The notes: generated by a model not told the origin, from the sequence alone. A stretch of 64,000 nucleotides of DNA from Eubacterium ruminantium (GCA_900108205.1 FNUU01000001.1:172673-236672); one strand, 5' to 3'; counted from the stretch's first letter, positions 24,896 through 34,318 are shown. Numbers and translations: made by a program.

Positions 24896-27037
24896 TTATA
24901 CAATACGCTTAAACTTTTTCTCCAGTTCCTCTTTTGTCAGTTTGATAATGGTAGGTCTTCCATGTGGGCAGGTATACGGATTATCGAGTGTAAGAAGATC
25001 TTCTATAAGCTTCTGAGCTTCATTCACACTGATCCTCTGATTTCCCTTTACAGCCGCCTTACAGCCCATTGTGGCAAGTCTGGTAACGAAAAGGTCCTCT
25101 GTTATACCTGAAATATTCTGTACCAGATAGGAAACAAATTGTAAAAATACATCTCTTCCTGAAAAATCAATATAATTAACAGGCATAGAGCTGATTTTCA
25201 CTTCGTTTCCGCCAAATTCATCAATCTCAAAGCCGCAGTTTCTGAAATATTCCAGATTATCCATAACTGCATTCATTTCAAGCGATGAAAGAGATATGAT
25301 CTCCGGAGGGAAAACCCTCTGGGAAACAATCGATCTTTCTTTAAATGCCTTAAGAAATCTCTCATAATTTACCTTCTCATGAGCAGCATGCTGATCCATC
25401 AGATATAAAGCGTCCTTATACTGGCTTATCCAGTAAGTATCAAAGGCAAGACCTATAATCCTATGATGACTGATTGCTTCTTTTGAAATATAATCATCCT
25501 CAAAAAGATTCTTCTGAGTACCTATCATTTCTTTCTCTTTGGAGGTTTCTTCATGAATCTCTTTATAAGTCTCTTTATAAACATCCTGCTTTTCATTCTG
25601 CGGTTCGTTCTGCTCCTCTTCACGCGCAGTATCACCGTATGGTTTCTTTTCATTTACTTCAGCAAGATACTCCTTTGGAAGAAGTTTTTCAAGTATCTTA
25701 TACGAGCTTTTATTGATACCGAATTTAACATCCTTGTGAGACGCTCCGGATTTTGTTCCATTATTTATATTGCTGTGAATACTGTTTGTTTTATCAAAAT
25801 CATTATTGCTGTCAGTACGATTTGTATTGTTGTTGCCGGTGTTGTTACTACCGGTATTATTAACATTATTACCGCTGTTCTTATCCTGATAGTCAGTAAT
25901 ACTAATACCATCTACTATATTGCTATTTTGACTGTTAATAACATTAATATTATTACTGCTGTTATTAATTTGATTTTTAATTCCAATTGAACTATTTATA
26001 TTATCTGATTTTCTCTCTTCCTTCTCCTCCGTCAGCTTCATAGGAGATATTATCTCCCGATTGCTGAGGGCATCGGCAACGGCATGATATACAGCGTGGA
26101 AAAGCGCTTTTTCATTATAGTATTTAAATTCTTTTTTTGTAGGATGAATGTTTACATCACACATTTTAGGATCAAGATCCAGATACAGCACCGTAAAAGG
26201 AAATTTATGCTGCATTATATATGTCCTGAAGGCTTCCTCGATGGCCTTTGTGATAACTGCATTTGTGATATATCTTCCATTTATGAAATATGTTTCAAAA
26301 CTTCTGTTTCCTTTGGAAATAAAAGGCTTACCGATAAAACCTGAAATACCTATTCCGTCTTCATTAAAGTCTACAGGTAGCAGATTACTGGTTATATCTC
26401 TGCCATATACTGCATATACAGTATCTCTCAGTTTACCGTTACCGGAAGTATTTATGATCATTTTTCCGTTATTTATCAGTTTTATACTGATAGACGGATG
26501 AGACAAAGCAACTCTGATCATAAGATCATTTATATACGAGCCTTCTGTTGTTGCTGTTTTAAGGAATTTTAATCTGGCAGGTGTATTAAAAAATATATTT
26601 CTGGAAATAACAGTTGTACCGTCGGGAGCACCAACCTCCGCAAGTTCTTTTTCCTGCCCGCCGTTTATAACATATTTTATGCCTGTAAGACTGTCTCTTC
26701 TTTTTGTTACCATCTCTGTTTCGGTAACAGCCGCAATGGTCGAAAGTGCTTCTCCTCTGAAGCCGAGAGTCATTATACCCATAAGCTCTTCAGCGGTTTT
26801 GAGCTTACTTGTGGCATGCCTCATATATGCTTTTCTGACATCATCCTTCTCTATTCCGTTACCGTTGTCGGTAACTCTTATATAACTGAGTCCTCCGTCC
26901 TTTATCTCAACTGTTATCTGGCTTGCTTCGGCATCAACAGAATTCTCGACAAGCTCTTTCACGATAGACATCGGACGTTCGATCACCTCACCGGCTGCTA
27001 TTTTATTAATCGTACTCTGATCCAATATATTAATCAT
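24896..27037 (-). CDS. DNA mismatch repair protein MutL with Asn-rich linker
   Basis: A 713-residue MutL. The N-terminal GHKL ATPase (about residues 1-335) contains ELVENSVDA, TDNGNGI and TLGFRGEALSTI. The C-terminal domain carries the endonuclease motif DQHAAHEKVNYE (548-559) and CPHGRPT, so it should be a nicking MutL as in bacteria without MutH. The linker (about 340-520) is exceptional: residues 345-430 are dominated by Asn, Ser, Ile and Gly, with short runs of Asn. Its start overlaps the mutS stop (TGATG). Confidence 0.96.
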   Translation of the reverse strand: MINILDQSTINKIAAGEVIERPMSIVKELVENSVDAEASQITVEIKDGGLSYIRVTDNGNGIEKDDVRKAYMRHATSKLKTAEELMGIMTLGFRGEALSTIAAVTETEMVTKRRDSLTGIKYVINGGQEKELAEVGAPDGTTVISRNIFFNTPARLKFLKTATTEGSYINDLMIRVALSHPSISIKLINNGKMIINTSGNGKLRDTVYAVYGRDITSNLLPVDFNEDGIGISGFIGKPFISKGNRSFETYFINGRYITNAVITKAIEEAFRTYIMQHKFPFTVLYLDLDPKMCDVNIHPTKKEFKYYNEKALFHAVYHAVADALSNREIISPMKLTEEKEERKSDNINSSIGIKNQINNSSNNINVINSQNSNIVDGISITDYQDKNSGNNVNNTGSNNTGNNNTNRTDSNNDFDKTNSIHSNINNGTKSGASHKDVKFGINKSSYKILEKLLPKEYLAEVNEKKPYGDTAREEEQNEPQNEKQDVYKETYKEIHEETSKEKEMIGTQKNLFEDDYISKEAISHHRIIGLAFDTYWISQYKDALYLMDQHAAHEKVNYERFLKAFKERSIVSQRVFPPEIISLSSLEMNAVMDNLEYFRNCGFEIDEFGGNEVKISSMPVNYIDFSGRDVFLQFVSYLVQNISGITEDLFVTRLATMGCKAAVKGNQRISVNEAQKLIEDLLTLDNPYTCPHGRPTIIKLTKEELEKKFKRIV

Positions 27038-29697
27038 CAGTCTGCATCTCCATTAAGCCTTCTTTTAAGTTCCTGAAGATAAAGCATTGCTTTCATAGGA
27101 GTCATATTGTTCAGATCCAGCTCCTTTAATTCATTTGCGATACTTATCTCTTCAGCAGTTCCAAAAAATGAAAGCTGTCCGAAATCCTCTGTTTGTTTAT
27201 GTCGTTTCTTCGCGTTAGAAACCTCGGGAACTCCCTGCGCCTTGATATCTTTAACTTTTCCCGTTATATCCTCTTCTGCAAGAAACTCGGAAATATCCTT
27301 GGCTCTCTTTATTACAGCCTCCGGTACTCCGGCAAGTCTTGCAACCTCAATACCATAAGAGCGGTCAATACCGCCTCTGATTATCTTTCTGATAAATACT
27401 ATCGACTCACCCTGCTGCTTTATGGCAATACAGTAATTATTTACAGAAGAAAGCTTGCCTTCAAGCTCTGTAAGCTCGTGATAATGAGTTGCAAAAAGTG
27501 TCTTGGCACCAAGAATATTACTGTCCGCAATATATTCAACCACTGCCCATGCAATTGAAAGTCCATCAAAAGTAGACGTTCCACGGCCTATCTCATCAAG
27601 TATGATAAGTGAATTCCGGGTAGCGTTACGGAGAATATTTGCAACCTCACTCATTTCCACCATAAAGGTTGACTGTCCGCTGGCCAGGTCGTCACTCGCA
27701 CCAACTCTGGTAAATATCCTGTCGCAGAGAGAAATATTTGCAAAGTCAGCCGGTACAAAGGAACCCATCTGAGCCATAAGAACGATTATGGCGCTCTGCC
27801 TCATATATGTTGATTTACCGGCCATATTAGGTCCTGTAATGATCGATATCCTGTTATCAACATTATCAAGAAATGTATCATTCGGAACGAAGGATCCTCC
27901 GGGGATCATTTTCTCAACCACCGGATGGCGGCCGCCCTTTATATCAATAACGCCATCTTCATTTATGGCAGGTCTTACGTAATTATTTCTTACTGCAACA
28001 TAAGAAAGCGACGCAAGCGCATCTGTTACTGCTATATATTCCGCAGTCTGCTGCACTCTTACTGTTTCTGCTGCAATCCTGTCTCTGAGAGCTGTATACT
28101 CATCATACTCCAAAGCATAAAGCTTATCCTCAGCGCCCAGGATCTTGTCGGATAATTCATTTAATTCATTTGTAGTATAGCGCTCTGCATTAGTCAGAGT
28201 CTGTTTTCTTATAAAATAATCCGGAACCTTGTCTTTAAAGGAATTTGTTACCTCAATATAATATCCGAAAACCTTATTATATTTGACCTTTATATTTTTA
28301 ATACCGGTCTTGTCTCTTTCTCTTTCCTCCAAAGCTGCAAGAAGATCCTTGGCATTTTTTCTGATTTCTTTATATTCATCGATTCTGTCACAATAGCCCG
28401 GCTTAAAAATACCGCCCTCTTTAACAGTGATCGGCGCGTCCTCAGCAATAGCACTTTCAAGAAGCTCGTAAATATCACTCAGCGGATCAAAGCTTTCCGC
28501 CATCTTCCGGAATATTTCCGAATCATATTCACTGATAAGATTTTTGATAAACGGAAGAAGCTTCAAAGAATTTCTGAAGCTGAGCAAGTCTCTCGGATTA
28601 GCTGTTTTTATCGATATTCTCGTCATAAGACGTTCAAGATCATATACCGACCCAAGGTATTCTCTCATTTCATCTCTGCTGATAATATTATCATTCAGTG
28701 AAGAAATGGCATCCAGTCTTTTCTCGATCATTTTCTTATCGAGCAGTGGCTGCTCAACATAACTCCTGAGTTTTCTTGCACCCATGGCCGTTTTGGTACG
28801 GTCCAGAACGCCAAGAAGTGACCCCTTACGTTTTTTATCACGAAGAGTTTCTGTCAGCTCAAGATTTCTCCTTGTAGCAGAATCTATAAGCATAAACTGA
28901 TCTGTAAAATAAATATTTACAGTATTTATCTGAGACAAAAAGCTCATCTGGGTCTCATAAAGATACTTCAAGAGCGCACCGCAGCTGATTATGCAGGAAT
29001 CAAAATCTTTAAGTCCGAGGCCTTCAAGAGAAGAAACCTTAAAATGCTCTCTGATTATCTTCGAACAGTCCTCAAAAGAAAAATATCTTGCCGGAGCTAC
29101 GCTGCAGCTGATATTTTTTTTCTCGGAAAGTGTCGAAAGATCTATTCCTGAAACCTCAAAAAGCTCCTGATAGATTATCTCACTCGGTTCAAATTTATTT
29201 ATCTCATCAAAGACCTTATTCTTATCATTAATAACGGTAGTCATGAAAATACCGGTGGAAATATCACTTACTGCAATGCCGAATTCCTCACCGTTATATG
29301 AAATACACATTATATAATTGTTTCTGTCGTCCGAAAGATTCTCCGGAGCCATATTCGTTCCGGGAGTAACGATCTTGATGACTTTTCTTTCTACAAGACC
29401 TTTCGCCAGCTTTGGATCCTGAACCTGCTCGCATACAGCAACCTTATAGCCAAGATCCACAAGCTTTGAAATATATACATCCGCAGCATGAAAAGGAACG
29501 CCACACATTGGCGCCCTTTCCTTAAGTCCGCAGTCTTTACCTGTAAGTGTAAGTTCAAGTTCTTTTGATACCAGAATGGCATCATCAAAGAACATTTCAT
29601 AGAAATCACCAAGTCTGTAAAAAAGTATCGTATCCTTATATTCATCCTTGGTTTTAAGATAATGCTCCATCATAGGAGACAGTTTTTCTTCAGCCAT
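27037..29697 (-). CDS. DNA mismatch repair protein MutS
   Basis: An 886-residue MutS1 that recognises mispaired bases. The mismatch-binding N-terminus includes ILFYRLGDFYEMFFDDA, with the FYE motif that stacks on the mismatch. The ATPase has ITGPNMAGKSTYMRQSA (Walker A), ILDEIGRGTSTFDG (Walker B) and TLFATHYHELTEL. The C-terminal tail ends in a MutS dimer/tetramer-like segment (TPMKAMLYLQELKRRL). It begins two bases after the miaB stop and runs into mutL, in one repair/tRNA-modification operon. Confidence 0.98.
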   Translation of the reverse strand: MAEEKLSPMMEHYLKTKDEYKDTILFYRLGDFYEMFFDDAILVSKELELTLTGKDCGLKERAPMCGVPFHAADVYISKLVDLGYKVAVCEQVQDPKLAKGLVERKVIKIVTPGTNMAPENLSDDRNNYIMCISYNGEEFGIAVSDISTGIFMTTVINDKNKVFDEINKFEPSEIIYQELFEVSGIDLSTLSEKKNISCSVAPARYFSFEDCSKIIREHFKVSSLEGLGLKDFDSCIISCGALLKYLYETQMSFLSQINTVNIYFTDQFMLIDSATRRNLELTETLRDKKRKGSLLGVLDRTKTAMGARKLRSYVEQPLLDKKMIEKRLDAISSLNDNIISRDEMREYLGSVYDLERLMTRISIKTANPRDLLSFRNSLKLLPFIKNLISEYDSEIFRKMAESFDPLSDIYELLESAIAEDAPITVKEGGIFKPGYCDRIDEYKEIRKNAKDLLAALEERERDKTGIKNIKVKYNKVFGYYIEVTNSFKDKVPDYFIRKQTLTNAERYTTNELNELSDKILGAEDKLYALEYDEYTALRDRIAAETVRVQQTAEYIAVTDALASLSYVAVRNNYVRPAINEDGVIDIKGGRHPVVEKMIPGGSFVPNDTFLDNVDNRISIITGPNMAGKSTYMRQSAIIVLMAQMGSFVPADFANISLCDRIFTRVGASDDLASGQSTFMVEMSEVANILRNATRNSLIILDEIGRGTSTFDGLSIAWAVVEYIADSNILGAKTLFATHYHELTELEGKLSSVNNYCIAIKQQGESIVFIRKIIRGGIDRSYGIEVARLAGVPEAVIKRAKDISEFLAEEDITGKVKDIKAQGVPEVSNAKKRHKQTEDFGQLSFFGTAEEISIANELKELDLNNMTPMKAMLYLQELKRRLNGDAD

Positions 29698-29698
29698 T

Positions 29699-31201
29699 TT
29701 ATTCTGCCAATCCTTCTAAATTATCGGCCGGTTCACCGATATAATAAAATCCTTTTTCTTCTGTAAGCTTTACATTAATATACTTTCCTATCATTTCCTT
29801 GCAGCCCTTGAAATGCACAAGAGTATTATTACTCATTCTGCCGGTGACCATGGTTTCATCATGGCTGTCCATATCCTCTACAAGTACTTCAGCTATAGTA
29901 TTTTTAAATCTGCCTACTCTTTCGGCAGCCTTTTCGCTTACCTTTTTAAGTAACCTGTCAAATCTGTCCTTGACCACATCCTCCGGAACCTGTTCCATTT
30001 CGGCAGCCGGTGTACCGCTTCTTCTGGAATAAATAAATGTAAATACCTGATCATAACCGACTCTGTCTACGATATCCACTGTATCAAGGAAATCTTCCTC
30101 AGTTTCTCCCGGAAATCCAACCATGATATCAGTTGTTATACCGATATCCGGTACAGAAGCCCGAAGTTTTTCTATTATTTCAAGGTAATGCTCTCTTGTA
30201 TAATGTCTGTTCATGGCTTTAAGTATTCTGTTCGAACCTGCCTGAACAGGAAGATGCATCTGCCTGCATACCTTTGGATTATTCTTTATAGCCTCAATAA
30301 GCCTGTCGGAAAGATCCTTTGGATGGCTTGTCATGAATCTTACTCTTCTGATGCCCTCTATTTTACATACATCATTAAGCAGTTCAGGGAAATCATACTC
30401 AGCAGATGATTTTACAATTTCACTTTCATCCATGTATTTTTTACCATAGGAATTTACATTCTGACCAAGAAGCATTATCTCTGTAACGCCATCTGCCACA
30501 AGACTCTTTATTTCATCCAGTATATCCTCGGGTGTTCGGCTTATTTCTCTTCCTCGAACATACGGAACTATGCAGTAGGTACAGAAATTATTGCATCCAT
30601 ACATAATATTAACGCCGGATTTAAATGAGTACTTTCTCTTCTCCGGAAGGGAATTTTCAAAATTCTTTCCATGCTCCTTCTTTACTTCAATTACCTGTTT
30701 TTCCCCGGAATATCTTCTGTAAAGAAGTTCGGCGAGCATAAATACATTAAAGGTGCCGAATACAACATCGACAAACCTGAATTTTTCTCTTATATATTCT
30801 CTTACATCATCCTGCTGCATCATACATCCGCAAAGAGCTATAAGCATTTCAGAATTAGATTTTTTTGCTGCCTTAAGCTGGCCCAGATGGCCATAAAGCT
30901 TCTGGTTGGCATTCTCTCTTACCGTACATGTATTGTATATAACTATATCGGCTGTGTCCTCTGATGCCGCATTAAGACCGATTTCTTCAAGAATACCCTC
31001 AAGCTTTTCGGAATCATGGGCATTCATCTGACATCCAAATGTAACTACACAGTAGGTAAGCTTCCTTCCCAGAGATTTTTCTTTTTCGTCAAAAACCTTC
31101 CTGAGCTTATACATAAAATACATCTGTCTTAAGGGTTCATCTGTAGGCGGGTAGTCCATTGCATCAAAATCGATGCCCTTGAATTCATTATTAAAGTCCA
31201 T
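29699..31201 (-). CDS. tRNA methylthiotransferase MiaB
   Basis: A 500-residue radical-SAM enzyme that converts i6A37 to ms2i6A37 in tRNA. It has an N-terminal UPF0004 domain with three cluster-binding cysteines (TFGCQMNAHDSE, NTCTVRENA, ALCGCMMQQ), the radical-SAM motif GCNNFCTYCIVPYVRGRE and a C-terminal TRAM domain. GGAG about eight bases before the ATG at 31201 decides the start; upstream in-frame codons would run into the divergent yneA promoter. First gene of miaB-mutS-mutL-miaA. A LexA-like box lies 27 bases upstream of the start. Confidence 0.96.
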   Translation of the reverse strand: MDFNNEFKGIDFDAMDYPPTDEPLRQMYFMYKLRKVFDEKEKSLGRKLTYCVVTFGCQMNAHDSEKLEGILEEIGLNAASEDTADIVIYNTCTVRENANQKLYGHLGQLKAAKKSNSEMLIALCGCMMQQDDVREYIREKFRFVDVVFGTFNVFMLAELLYRRYSGEKQVIEVKKEHGKNFENSLPEKRKYSFKSGVNIMYGCNNFCTYCIVPYVRGREISRTPEDILDEIKSLVADGVTEIMLLGQNVNSYGKKYMDESEIVKSSAEYDFPELLNDVCKIEGIRRVRFMTSHPKDLSDRLIEAIKNNPKVCRQMHLPVQAGSNRILKAMNRHYTREHYLEIIEKLRASVPDIGITTDIMVGFPGETEEDFLDTVDIVDRVGYDQVFTFIYSRRSGTPAAEMEQVPEDVVKDRFDRLLKKVSEKAAERVGRFKNTIAEVLVEDMDSHDETMVTGRMSNNTLVHFKGCKEMIGKYINVKLTEEKGFYYIGEPADNLEGLAE

Positions 31202-31227
31202 ATATTTACTCTCCAACATTTTGAATA

Positions 31228-31240
31228 GAACATATTTTCG
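31228..31240 (+). promoter_or_regulatory. LexA-like box 1 (miaB side)
   Basis: GAACATATTTTCG matches the Gram-positive LexA site GAAC-N4-GTTCG at all but one position. It lies 27 bases upstream of the miaB start codon, where it could block the miaB-mutS-mutL-miaA transcript. Confidence 0.5.
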
Positions 31241-31249
31241 AAAACACCA

Positions 31250-31278
31250 TTGACATTCGAACAAATGTACTGTAAGAT
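31250..31278 (+). promoter_or_regulatory. Sigma-A promoter of yneA
   Basis: TTGACA (31250-31255), a 17-base spacer and TAAGAT (31273-31278) make a near-consensus promoter. The start is predicted near 31285, giving a 40-base leader before the yneA ATG. LexA-like box 2 occupies the spacer. Confidence 0.8.
31258..31270 (+). promoter_or_regulatory. LexA-like box 2 (inside the yneA promoter)
   Basis: CGAACAAATGTAC differs from CGAAC-N4-GTTC at one base. It lies between the -35 and -10 of the yneA promoter, a position where repressor binding would block RNA polymerase. Confidence 0.7.
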
Positions 31279-31294
31279 AAATCCATCAGATACA

Positions 31295-31307
31295 GAACAA
31301 AGGTTCG
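31295..31307 (+). promoter_or_regulatory. LexA-like box 3 (yneA leader)
   Basis: GAACAAAGGTTCG is a perfect match to GAAC-N4-GTTCG, located about ten bases after the predicted yneA transcription start. Confidence 0.8.
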
Positions 31308-31324
31308 ATTCGGAGGTGAACGAT

Positions 31325-31615
31325 ATGAAAAAAGCTAAAACACTTATTATTTCAGCCATGTTTATTATCATGACATTTGTTATTCTTTTTGGCATAAGCA
31401 GTAAAAATACTGCTAATGCATCATCTACAAAACAGAAGTATTATACGAGCATTTCCATAGACGATAACGATACTCTCTGGACAATAGCAGAGAGATATGC
31501 CGCACCGGAATCAGGAAGCTACAATGATTTCATAGAAGAAGTCAAGGCAATTAACAACCTGTGCGGTGACAGGATCAACTATGGAGAAGCTCTTGTAATA
31601 CCTCAGTATAAATGA
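31325..31615 (+). CDS. YneA-like SOS cell-division inhibitor (LysM protein)
   Basis: A 96-residue protein with a short Lys-rich N-terminus, one membrane segment (about residues 6-26, TLIISAMFIIMTFVILFGIS) and an extracytoplasmic LysM domain (about 36-95: DDNDTLWTIAERYA and NYGEALVIPQYK). This is the architecture of YneA, which halts septation during DNA damage in Bacillus. GGAGGTGAACGAT before the ATG at 31325 decides the start; a longer in-frame reading would begin inside the promoter. Promoter and two LexA-like boxes strongly support SOS control. One of very few plus-strand genes here. Unlike in Bacillus, lexA is not adjacent. Confidence 0.85.
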   Translation: MKKAKTLIISAMFIIMTFVILFGISSKNTANASSTKQKYYTSISIDDNDTLWTIAERYAAPESGSYNDFIEEVKAINNLCGDRINYGEALVIPQYK

Positions 31616-31640
31616 TCTTACCCGATCATCTTTATAATAA
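31610..31640. terminator. Possible bidirectional terminator between yneA and nadE
   Basis: The convergent genes are separated by a short imperfect hairpin: ATGATC and GATCAT around TTACCC, flanked by TATAA and TTATAATAATTTTT. The six-base-pair core is weak, so this is tentative. Confidence 0.4.
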
Positions 31641-33584
31641 TTTTTCTATCTCATCAAGCCATATAGTAGAAGCTGCATCGCTAGGCATACGGAGGTCTCC
31701 CCTCGGTGACAATGCTACACTTCCCACTTTTACAGAATCAGGCATGCAGCTTCTCTTATATTGCTGAGAGAAAAATCTCCTGTAGAAAAGCTTCATCCAT
31801 TTATGTATTTCTTCCCTGGTATAGATACCATCGAAAGCCCTTCCTGCAAGAAGAAAGATTTTAGATGGAGTATAATTAAATCTCATCATATAATACAGGA
31901 AAAAGTCATGTAACTCATATGGTCCGACACTGTCTTCCGTTTTCTGGGTGATATTACCCTCTTCATCCGGCGGAAGAAGTTCAGGACTGATAGGAGTATT
32001 AATAATATCTTTAAGCGCATTCTTACATTCAGGAAAAATATTATTTTCAATAACACTGTCTATCATCCATCTTACCAGTGTCTTTGGTATACTTCCATTT
32101 ACTCCATACATACTCATCTGGTCACCATTATATGTACACCATCCGAGAGCAAGTTCTGAAAGATCTCCGGTTCCTACAACAAGGCCATTTACCATATTTG
32201 CATAATCCATAAGTATCTGGGTTCTTTCACGGGCCTGTGTGTTTTCATAAGCAATATCTTTAACTTCAAGATCATGTCCAAGATCCTTAAGATGTTGTAT
32301 GCATGCTTCCTTTATATCGATTATTATAGGTTCCGCACCAAGACCTTTTATTAACTCGAGAGAATTATTATATGTTCTTCCTGTTGTACCAAAGGCAGGC
32401 ATAGTGATCGCAACAAGATCAGTTGCAGGTTTTCCCATAACCTTAAGCGCCTTGGCTGCCACAAGAAGAGCCAGAGTAGAATCCATTCCTCCCGAAACAC
32501 CAACGATAGGCTTGCAGCCGGTAACCTTAAGTCTCTTAACAAGTCCGCCAACCTGCATATCGAATATCTCATTACATCTTTTAAGCCTTCTGTTCTTTGA
32601 AGAAGGAATAAAAGGATGCTTATTGATAATATAATATTTTCCGTCAGAGTCAGGCAGTTTTATCTTTCTGCCTCCCATAACATCTACTGTTCTCATATTT
32701 GATACAATTGCTCTGTTCATGGCAATCGTATCCTTGAAGGTTTTATTCTTCAGTCTGTCACTTCTGATCTTTCCGAGATCGATATCAGCCATCATAAGAT
32801 AATCATTTGCAATGAAATCAGTATTCTCATTGATCATCGTTCCATTTTCAGCAAGCATGCTGTGACCGGAGAATATAAGATCCTGAGTGGATTCCGAAGA
32901 ACCTGCTGATACATAAAGATAATTACATAGTCCTCTGGCCGAAGCTCCGAGAACAAGACTTCTTCTGTACTCTCTCTTTGCAATAACTTCATTACTTGCA
33001 GAAATATTAATGATAAATTCTGCGCCGGCAAGGGAATAATAAGTACCCGGATTGATAGGTGCCCAAAGATCCTCACATATCTCCACGGCAAATTTCAGAC
33101 CGTTAAGGTCATATATTATATCATTTCCGAACGGAATCTTATAGCCTTTATAGAATATATATTTATCTGCCGGTACTGTAATATCATTGGCAGAATCGAA
33201 CCACCTTTTTTCATAGAATTCGTTCTGGTTCGGAAGATATGTCTTGATAGTTATACCACACAGTCTTCCCGCAAATATTACATAGGCAGCATTATAAAGA
33301 TGTCCCTCAATCTTAACAGGAGCACCTACAACTATAACCTGCTTAATATTTTCAGAATATCTTATTATCTTATCTATTGCTGCATCAGACTTCTTTAACA
33401 GGCTTTCCTCGAAGAAAAGATCCTGACATGTATAGCCTGTAACCGCAAGCTCAGGAAATGCAATAAGCTGTGCTTCATATTTTTCAGATTTATCAATTTT
33501 CTCAATTATTCTGTTGGCATTATAAATAGTATCACCGACTTTGATATCCGGAACTGCTGCACTGACTCTGTAAAAATCAAACAT
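31632..33584 (-). CDS. Glutamine-dependent NAD+ synthetase
   Basis: A 650-residue two-domain NadE. The N-terminal nitrilase-like glutaminase (about residues 1-270) has FPELAVTGYTC (Glu) and FAVEICEDLWAP (catalytic Cys). The C-terminal synthetase has the PP-loop GVSGGMDSTLALLVA. It amidates nicotinate adenine dinucleotide to NAD+ using ammonia from glutamine. GGAGGGTGAAAAA before the ATG at 33584 decides the start over a longer reading. NadD at 63287-63901 provides the previous step of the pathway. Convergent with yneA. Confidence 0.96.
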   Translation of the reverse strand: MFDFYRVSAAVPDIKVGDTIYNANRIIEKIDKSEKYEAQLIAFPELAVTGYTCQDLFFEESLLKKSDAAIDKIIRYSENIKQVIVVGAPVKIEGHLYNAAYVIFAGRLCGITIKTYLPNQNEFYEKRWFDSANDITVPADKYIFYKGYKIPFGNDIIYDLNGLKFAVEICEDLWAPINPGTYYSLAGAEFIINISASNEVIAKREYRRSLVLGASARGLCNYLYVSAGSSESTQDLIFSGHSMLAENGTMINENTDFIANDYLMMADIDLGKIRSDRLKNKTFKDTIAMNRAIVSNMRTVDVMGGRKIKLPDSDGKYYIINKHPFIPSSKNRRLKRCNEIFDMQVGGLVKRLKVTGCKPIVGVSGGMDSTLALLVAAKALKVMGKPATDLVAITMPAFGTTGRTYNNSLELIKGLGAEPIIIDIKEACIQHLKDLGHDLEVKDIAYENTQARERTQILMDYANMVNGLVVGTGDLSELALGWCTYNGDQMSMYGVNGSIPKTLVRWMIDSVIENNIFPECKNALKDIINTPISPELLPPDEEGNITQKTEDSVGPYELHDFFLYYMMRFNYTPSKIFLLAGRAFDGIYTREEIHKWMKLFYRRFFSQQYKRSCMPDSVKVGSVALSPRGDLRMPSDAASTIWLDEIEKLL

Positions 33585-33694
33585 TTTTTCACCCTCCTGA
33601 CATTTTTTCTCAACTATCTCTCTTCCGACGCTCATGCAGCCGATTCGAGAATAAACTATATACTCTCTTCTATCGGACTTGTTTTTTAATGAGA

Positions 33695-34225
33695 TTATCT
33701 CTCTTCCAGGTCTCGTTCAAGGCCCTTCAGATAATGTACAATTGCTCCACCTTCTGATTTGATAAAATAATCATCATTCAGTTCTGCATATTTAAAATTT
33801 TTAGCATGCCCTTCATCTACACGTTCAACATATTCTTTCAGTTCGCGAAAAGGCATATAATATATATCATTTCTCTCACTGAAATATATGATAATAAATG
33901 ATATTCCTCCCTGTTCTTCAAATTCCTTCATGAATTCATATTGGTGAGAATGTATATTCTGCAGGGAAAAAGTATCGGTATGGCACTCCTTGGCATCAAA
34001 GCATACAGGAATCTCCTGAACCACCCCAATATAATCTACCGTTGAATCCTTTTCAAAATAAGCCTTGGTAATAAGTCTTTTATCAGAATCAAAGTTTAGC
34101 GGTGTTATTGGTGTAGGTATCTTCTGAACAAGAGCCAGCTTCTTTGTTCTGTAATATTCATTTGTTGAATTTATCATTTCCTCAAGGGTTGATCCCCTGA
34201 GCCCTCTTGAATTCCAGGTTGCCAT
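33695..34225 (-). CDS. Holliday junction resolvase RecU
   Basis: A 176-residue RecU, the Gram-positive resolvase that cuts Holliday junctions after RuvAB branch migration. It begins MATWNSRGLRGSTLEEMIN, a hallmark of the family, and the nuclease core has DYIGVVQEIPVCFDAKECH with the metal-binding Asp/Glu/Lys residues. AAGGTGTGG precedes the ATG at 34225, which is therefore chosen over an upstream in-frame start. RecU is often paired with PBP1 in Bacillus, but here it lies alone between nadE and an RluA-type gene. RuvA and RuvB are encoded at 49160-50779. Confidence 0.93.
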   Translation of the reverse strand: MATWNSRGLRGSTLEEMINSTNEYYRTKKLALVQKIPTPITPLNFDSDKRLITKAYFEKDSTVDYIGVVQEIPVCFDAKECHTDTFSLQNIHSHQYEFMKEFEEQGGISFIIIYFSERNDIYYMPFRELKEYVERVDEGHAKNFKYAELNDDYFIKSEGGAIVHYLKGLERDLEER

Positions 34226-34272
34226 ATTTCCACACCTTAATATATTTAATATCATATATTCAATCAATATCG

Positions 34273-34318
34273 TATGAGAAGCAAAAATCACATTTCATGA
34301 TTCCGATAGACTGACGTC
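34273..34318 (+). repeat. Putative dispersed intergenic repeat, copy C
   Basis: ATGAGAAGCAAAAATCACAT followed by TTCATGATTCC and GACTGACGTC combines pieces seen in copies A (9598-9639) and B (12601-12650). It lies between recU and the RluA-type gene. Confidence 0.4.

Noticed and set aside
31202..31264. Longer N-terminus for MiaB reaching 31264.
   Set aside because: It would begin inside the yneA promoter, and GGAG is correctly spaced for the ATG at 31201.
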